From positions 1 to 9,089 of the forward strand of contig CAKTTT010000092.1 of NCBI GenBank assembly GCA_934615635.1: 9,089 nt of DNA, given 5' to 3'. Each line of letters begins with the position of its first letter. Position 1 is the first letter of the stretch. The position numbers were made by a program, and so were the translations under genes. A model generated the notes under the pieces. That model had not been told where the DNA came from. It saw only the letters and a program-made list of their open reading frames with translations, and searched no databases. This DNA comes from an uncultured Eubacteriales bacterium (GTDB lineage: Bacteria; Bacillota; Clostridia; Oscillospirales; Acutalibacteraceae). This document shows positions 6,930 to 9,089 of the stretch, piece after piece.

Positions 6930-6967
6930 AAAAAGGATCCCCCCGGCCATAAACCGGGGGGGGGATC
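6930..6967 (-). terminator. Probable terminator of the citrate synthase gene
   Basis: Inverted arms at 6936-6946 (GATC, C run, GG) and 6954-6967 (CC, nine G, ATC) around a seven-base loop. On the minus strand the stem is followed by CC (completing GATCC) and then five U (A run 6930-6934). It lies about 70 bases after the citrate synthase stop. The arms are uneven, six C against nine G, so either three bases bulge or the run length is misread. Confidence 0.7.
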
Positions 6968-7036
6968 TGAAACGTCGATGCCGGGTTATTTCTCTGGAAA
7001 GGGACAAGCCCCGGCGCCTATATCGCGCGCCGTTGC

Positions 7037-8401
7037 TTATCGCTGCTCCATGGGGATATACTCCCGCCGGGGCGCCACGTTTTTGTAGGCGGGACGGATA
7101 ATTTTGCCGGCGTTGATCAATTCCTCCAGACGGTGGGCGCTCCAGCCCGCGATCCGGGAGATGGCGAAAATAGGGGTGTACAGTTCGATGGGGAGATCCA
7201 GCATACTGTATACAAAGCCGCTGTAAAAGTCGATGTTGGCGCTGACGCCCTTGTAGATCCGCCGTTCTTCAGAGATGATCTGGGGAGCCAGCCGTTCCAC
7301 CAGGGAATACAGCTTGTATTCCTTTTCCCGGCCCTTGGCCTCCGACAGGCTTTTGACGGATTTTTTGAAGATATTGGCCCGGGGATCGGAGAGGGAATAA
7401 ACGGCGTGTCCCATGCCGTAGATCAGGCCCGCCCGGTCGAAGGCCTCCTTGTGGAGCAGGGCCTTGAGGTAGGCGGATACCGCGTCCTCATCCTCCCAAT
7501 CGGGGAGGGTGTTTTTCATGTCTTCAAACATCTGCACAACCTTGATGTTGGCGCCCCCGTGCTTGGGCCCCTTCAGGGAGCCGAGGGAGGCGGCGATGAC
7601 CGAGTAGGTGTCGGTGCCGGAGGAGGAGACCACGTGGGTGGTGAAGGTGGAATTGTTGCCGCCGCCGTGCTCCGCGTGAAGGACCAGCGCCAGATCCAGT
7701 ATGCGGGCCTCCAGATCGGTGTAGCTGCTGTCCGGCCGCAGCACCCGGAGAATGTTCTCCGCCGTGGACAGTTCGGGCAGCGGATTGTGAATGTACAGGC
7801 TGTTGCCGTCGTGATAATGGCTGTAGGCCTGATACCCGTATACCGACAGAAGCGGGAAGAGGGCGATCAACTGCAGACATTGGCGCAGCACATTCTCTAT
7901 ACGGATATCGTTGGCGTTTTCGTCATAGGAATATAGGGTCAGCACGCTGCGGGCCAGCGTATTCATCATATCCGAGCTGGGAGCCTTCATGATGATGTCC
8001 CGCACGAAGCTGGTGGGCAGGGTGCGGTAGTCAGACAGCACCTGCTGAAAATCCTTGAGCTGCTCCCAGGTGGGGAGGTTGCCGAACAGCAGCAGATAGG
8101 TGGTTTCCTCAAAGCCGAATCGATGCTGGTTGGTGAAGCCGGCCACGATTTCCTCCACATCGATGCCGCGATAGAACAGCTTGCCTTCGCAGGGCACCTG
8201 CTGGCCGTCCACCATCTTGCTGGACTGGATCTCGGATATTTCGGTCAGGCCGGTGAGCACACCGTTCCCCTGCAGATCGCGCAAGCCGCGGTTCACCTTG
8301 TATTCCGTGTAAAGAGTGGGCTCAATTGCGCTGCTGTCCAGGCATCTCTTCGCCAGCTCCCGGATCTTCGGTGTGATTTCGGAATAGGGATTGGGCACCA
8401 T
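7037..8401 (-). CDS. gltA: Citrate synthase
   Basis: Condenses oxaloacetate and acetyl-CoA to citrate, feeding 2-oxoglutarate and glutamate synthesis in anaerobes with a partial TCA cycle. The 454-residue protein carries the three catalytic residues: His245 in LHAEHGGGNNSTF, His281 in GPKHGGAN and Asp391 in SANIDFYSG. His332 in GMGHAVY and Arg416 in ISRIAGWSAH also fit the active-site pattern. The long N-terminal region before about residue 75 is usual for this clostridial group. The start is the ATG at 8401, with AGGAG six bases upstream; the TTG just before it would be too close. It stands alone, with its own promoter and terminator, and no aconitase or isocitrate dehydrogenase gene is adjacent. 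A methylcitrate synthase activity cannot be excluded from sequence alone. Confidence 0.95.
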   Translation of the reverse strand: MVPNPYSEITPKIRELAKRCLDSSAIEPTLYTEYKVNRGLRDLQGNGVLTGLTEISEIQSSKMVDGQQVPCEGKLFYRGIDVEEIVAGFTNQHRFGFEETTYLLLFGNLPTWEQLKDFQQVLSDYRTLPTSFVRDIIMKAPSSDMMNTLARSVLTLYSYDENANDIRIENVLRQCLQLIALFPLLSVYGYQAYSHYHDGNSLYIHNPLPELSTAENILRVLRPDSSYTDLEARILDLALVLHAEHGGGNNSTFTTHVVSSSGTDTYSVIAASLGSLKGPKHGGANIKVVQMFEDMKNTLPDWEDEDAVSAYLKALLHKEAFDRAGLIYGMGHAVYSLSDPRANIFKKSVKSLSEAKGREKEYKLYSLVERLAPQIISEERRIYKGVSANIDFYSGFVYSMLDLPIELYTPIFAISRIAGWSAHRLEELINAGKIIRPAYKNVAPRREYIPMEQR

Positions 8402-8442
8402 CAACAGCTCCTTTCCTTATCTTTTCTTTCTGTTAAAAAATA

Positions 8443-8451
8443 AGTATAACA
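8443..8451 (-). promoter_or_regulatory. Extended -10 promoter of citrate synthase
   Basis: TGTTATACT on the minus strand is an extended -10 element about 40 bases before the ATG, placing the transcript start near 8436. No good -35 lies at 17 bases, as is common for extended -10 promoters. The hexamer TGACGA occurs twice just upstream (8457-8462 and 8471-8476), 14 bases apart, and might be a regulator site. Confidence 0.6.
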
Positions 8452-8516
8452 TGAAATGACGATAAAATTGTGACGAAACTTTTATATTTTCCATTAACCG
8501 CCTTTCTGAGAAATAC

Positions 8517-8550
8517 GATATGTATATCATAATATAAAATTTTTATTATG
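8517..8550. promoter_or_regulatory. AT-rich dyads between citrate synthase and csp
   Basis: Two overlapping inverted repeats: GATAT/ATATC around a two-base centre at 8517-8528, and CATAATA/TATTATG at 8528-8534 and 8544-8550. They lie between the two divergent promoters. They could be operator sites or simply AT-rich promoter-upstream DNA; I cannot name a regulator. Confidence 0.3.
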
Positions 8551-8607
8551 TATAGTTTTGAGAGGGTAGATTTCCAAAAATTACCACATTTTTTCCGAAC
8601 AAACCCG

Positions 8608-8636
8608 TTGACAGACCTGCGCCGATGTGCTATGAT
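8608..8636 (+). promoter_or_regulatory. Strong sigma-A promoter of the cold-shock gene
   Basis: TTGACA (8608-8613), a 17-base spacer, and TATGAT (8631-8636) preceded by TGC, an extended -10. The -35 is perfect consensus and the -10 has one mismatch. Transcription would start near 8643, giving a leader of about 120 bases, unusually long for a 70-codon gene. Confidence 0.88.
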
Positions 8637-8665
8637 AACCCTCGTATTCAAGATGTACTGACCAA

Positions 8666-8716
8666 ACTCACAGCCTTGTAAGTTGCAGTTCATTGCATAC
8701 TTAGAAAGCTGTGAGT
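8666..8716 (+). ncRNA. Structured 5' leader hairpin of the cold-shock mRNA
   Basis: The leader folds into one long hairpin. A nine-base outer stem pairs ACTCACAGC (8666-8674) with GCTGTGAGT (8708-8716). After a 4/4 internal loop come five pairs (8679-8683 with 8699-8703), one bulged T, four pairs TGCA/TGCA and a six-base loop. It is followed by CTTTTCG, a short U run. Leaders of csp mRNAs in other bacteria control stability and translation by temperature-dependent folding. That role here is inference; weak attenuation is an alternative. No matching RNA family is recognised. Confidence 0.6.
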
Positions 8717-8749
8717 CTTTTCGTTGTACGGAGGATATAATTTATTTTT

Positions 8750-8754
8750 GGAGG
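8750..8754 (+). promoter_or_regulatory. Ribosome binding site of the cold-shock gene
   Basis: GGAGG eight bases before the ATG at 8763 fixes the start. A second GGAGG at 8730-8734 lies 20 bases further upstream with no start codon at proper spacing. It may be a standby site. The intervening TATAAT (8736-8741) has no matching -35. Confidence 0.75.
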
Positions 8755-8762
8755 TACCCCAC

Positions 8763-8975
8763 ATGAGCAACGGTACGGTTAAATGGTTCAATCCGGAAAA
8801 AGGCTTCGGCTTTATCGCCGACGACAACGGCGGCGAAGATGTTTTCGTGCATTTCTCCGCGATTCAGGTCGATGGCTTCAAGACGCTGGCCGAAGGCCAG
8901 AAGGTGGAGTTTGACACCGAGCCCGATCCCAAGAACAGCAGCAAGCTCCGCGCGGTCAACGTACGTCCCCTGTAA
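8763..8975 (+). CDS. csp: Cold-shock domain protein (CspA family)
   Basis: A 70-residue single cold-shock domain that binds single-stranded RNA and DNA and acts as an RNA chaperone or antiterminator. RNP1 is KGFGFI at 13-18 and RNP2 is VFVHF at 27-31, in the standard order with the N-terminal GTVKWFNPEKGFG. Length is normal for bacterial Csp proteins. The start at 8763 follows a strong GGAGG; an upstream in-frame TTG at 8724 has no binding site and would add a non-homologous leader. It is monocistronic, with a strong promoter, a structured leader and a downstream terminator, all consistent with high expression. Whether it is cold-induced or constitutive cannot be told from sequence. Confidence 0.97.
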   Translation: MSNGTVKWFNPEKGFGFIADDNGGEDVFVHFSAIQVDGFKTLAEGQKVEFDTEPDPKNSSKLRAVNVRPL

Positions 8976-9015
8976 GGCGCACCGGCGGCGAAGCACGCGA
9001 ATATAGGGACCGTCT

Positions 9016-9057
9016 GCGGCGGGAAGGAAACGTAGTTTCCTTCCCGCCGCTTTCCTT
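9016..9057 (+). terminator. Intrinsic terminator of the cold-shock gene
   Basis: A perfect 16-base stem (9016-9031 with 9035-9050) around a three-base loop, followed by TTTCCTT. It starts 40 bases after the csp stop codon. The U run is interrupted by two C, but the stem is very stable. Confidence 0.85.
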
Positions 9058-9089
9058 GCTATGGAAACCAGCGTTTAGCCAGAGAAGAT

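Noticed and set aside
6501..7088. 195-codon plus-strand frame between grpB and citrate synthase
   Set aside because: It has no binding site, an Arg/Gly/Pro-rich product, crosses the predicted terminator, and reads into the antisense of the conserved citrate synthase C-terminus.
8433..8693. 86-codon minus-strand frame in the citrate synthase/csp intergenic region
   Set aside because: It overlaps both promoters, the csp leader hairpin and AT-rich non-coding DNA, with no recognisable protein motif.
8736..8741. Perfect TATAAT near the csp start considered as a second promoter
   Set aside because: No -35 at usable distance and no TG extension; transcription from it would start near 8748, inside or next to the ribosome binding site.

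Overview
The window looks like chromosomal DNA from a GC-rich, Gram-positive anaerobe of the Clostridia. An Oscillospiraceae-type gut bacterium is my inference from gene content, GC-rich coding sequence, strong Shine-Dalgarno sites and sigma-A-type promoters. I see no ribosomal RNA, tRNA, CRISPR array, transposase, phage gene or recognisable defence system. The content is mostly housekeeping.

Positions 1-537 are non-coding as far as I can tell. They end in a strong intrinsic terminator (538-574, minus strand). Positions 611-5676 hold a compact minus-strand operon, read right to left: DUF951 zinc-ribbon-like protein, prfA (release factor 1), Sua5/YwlC threonylcarbamoyl-AMP synthase, coaE (dephospho-CoA kinase), a membrane-anchored lytic transglycosylase, and an M18 aminopeptidase. 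Four of the genes overlap end to start, and three starts are GTG or TTG. An extended -10 promoter lies just upstream of the DUF951 gene. The operon joins translation termination, tRNA modification, CoA synthesis, cell-wall turnover and peptide recycling. prmC, which often sits next to prfA, is not here.

Positions 5758-6510 hold a minus-strand GrpB/UPF0157 gene with visibly lower GC than its neighbours. It lies between two imperfect 24-base inverted repeats (19 of 24 positions match). This is the best hint of an acquired cassette in the window. Positions 6511-7036 are non-coding, with two runs of nine G, one of them inside the probable citrate synthase terminator.

Positions 7037-8401 encode a full-length citrate synthase on the minus strand, with its own promoter and terminator. 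An AT-rich divergent intergenic region (8402-8762) separates it from a cold-shock protein gene on the plus strand (8763-8975). That gene has a near-consensus extended -10 promoter, a roughly 120-base leader that folds into a long hairpin, and a strong terminator.

I found no convincing undescribed system. The items most worth checking are the inverted-repeat-flanked grpB segment and the structured cold-shock leader.
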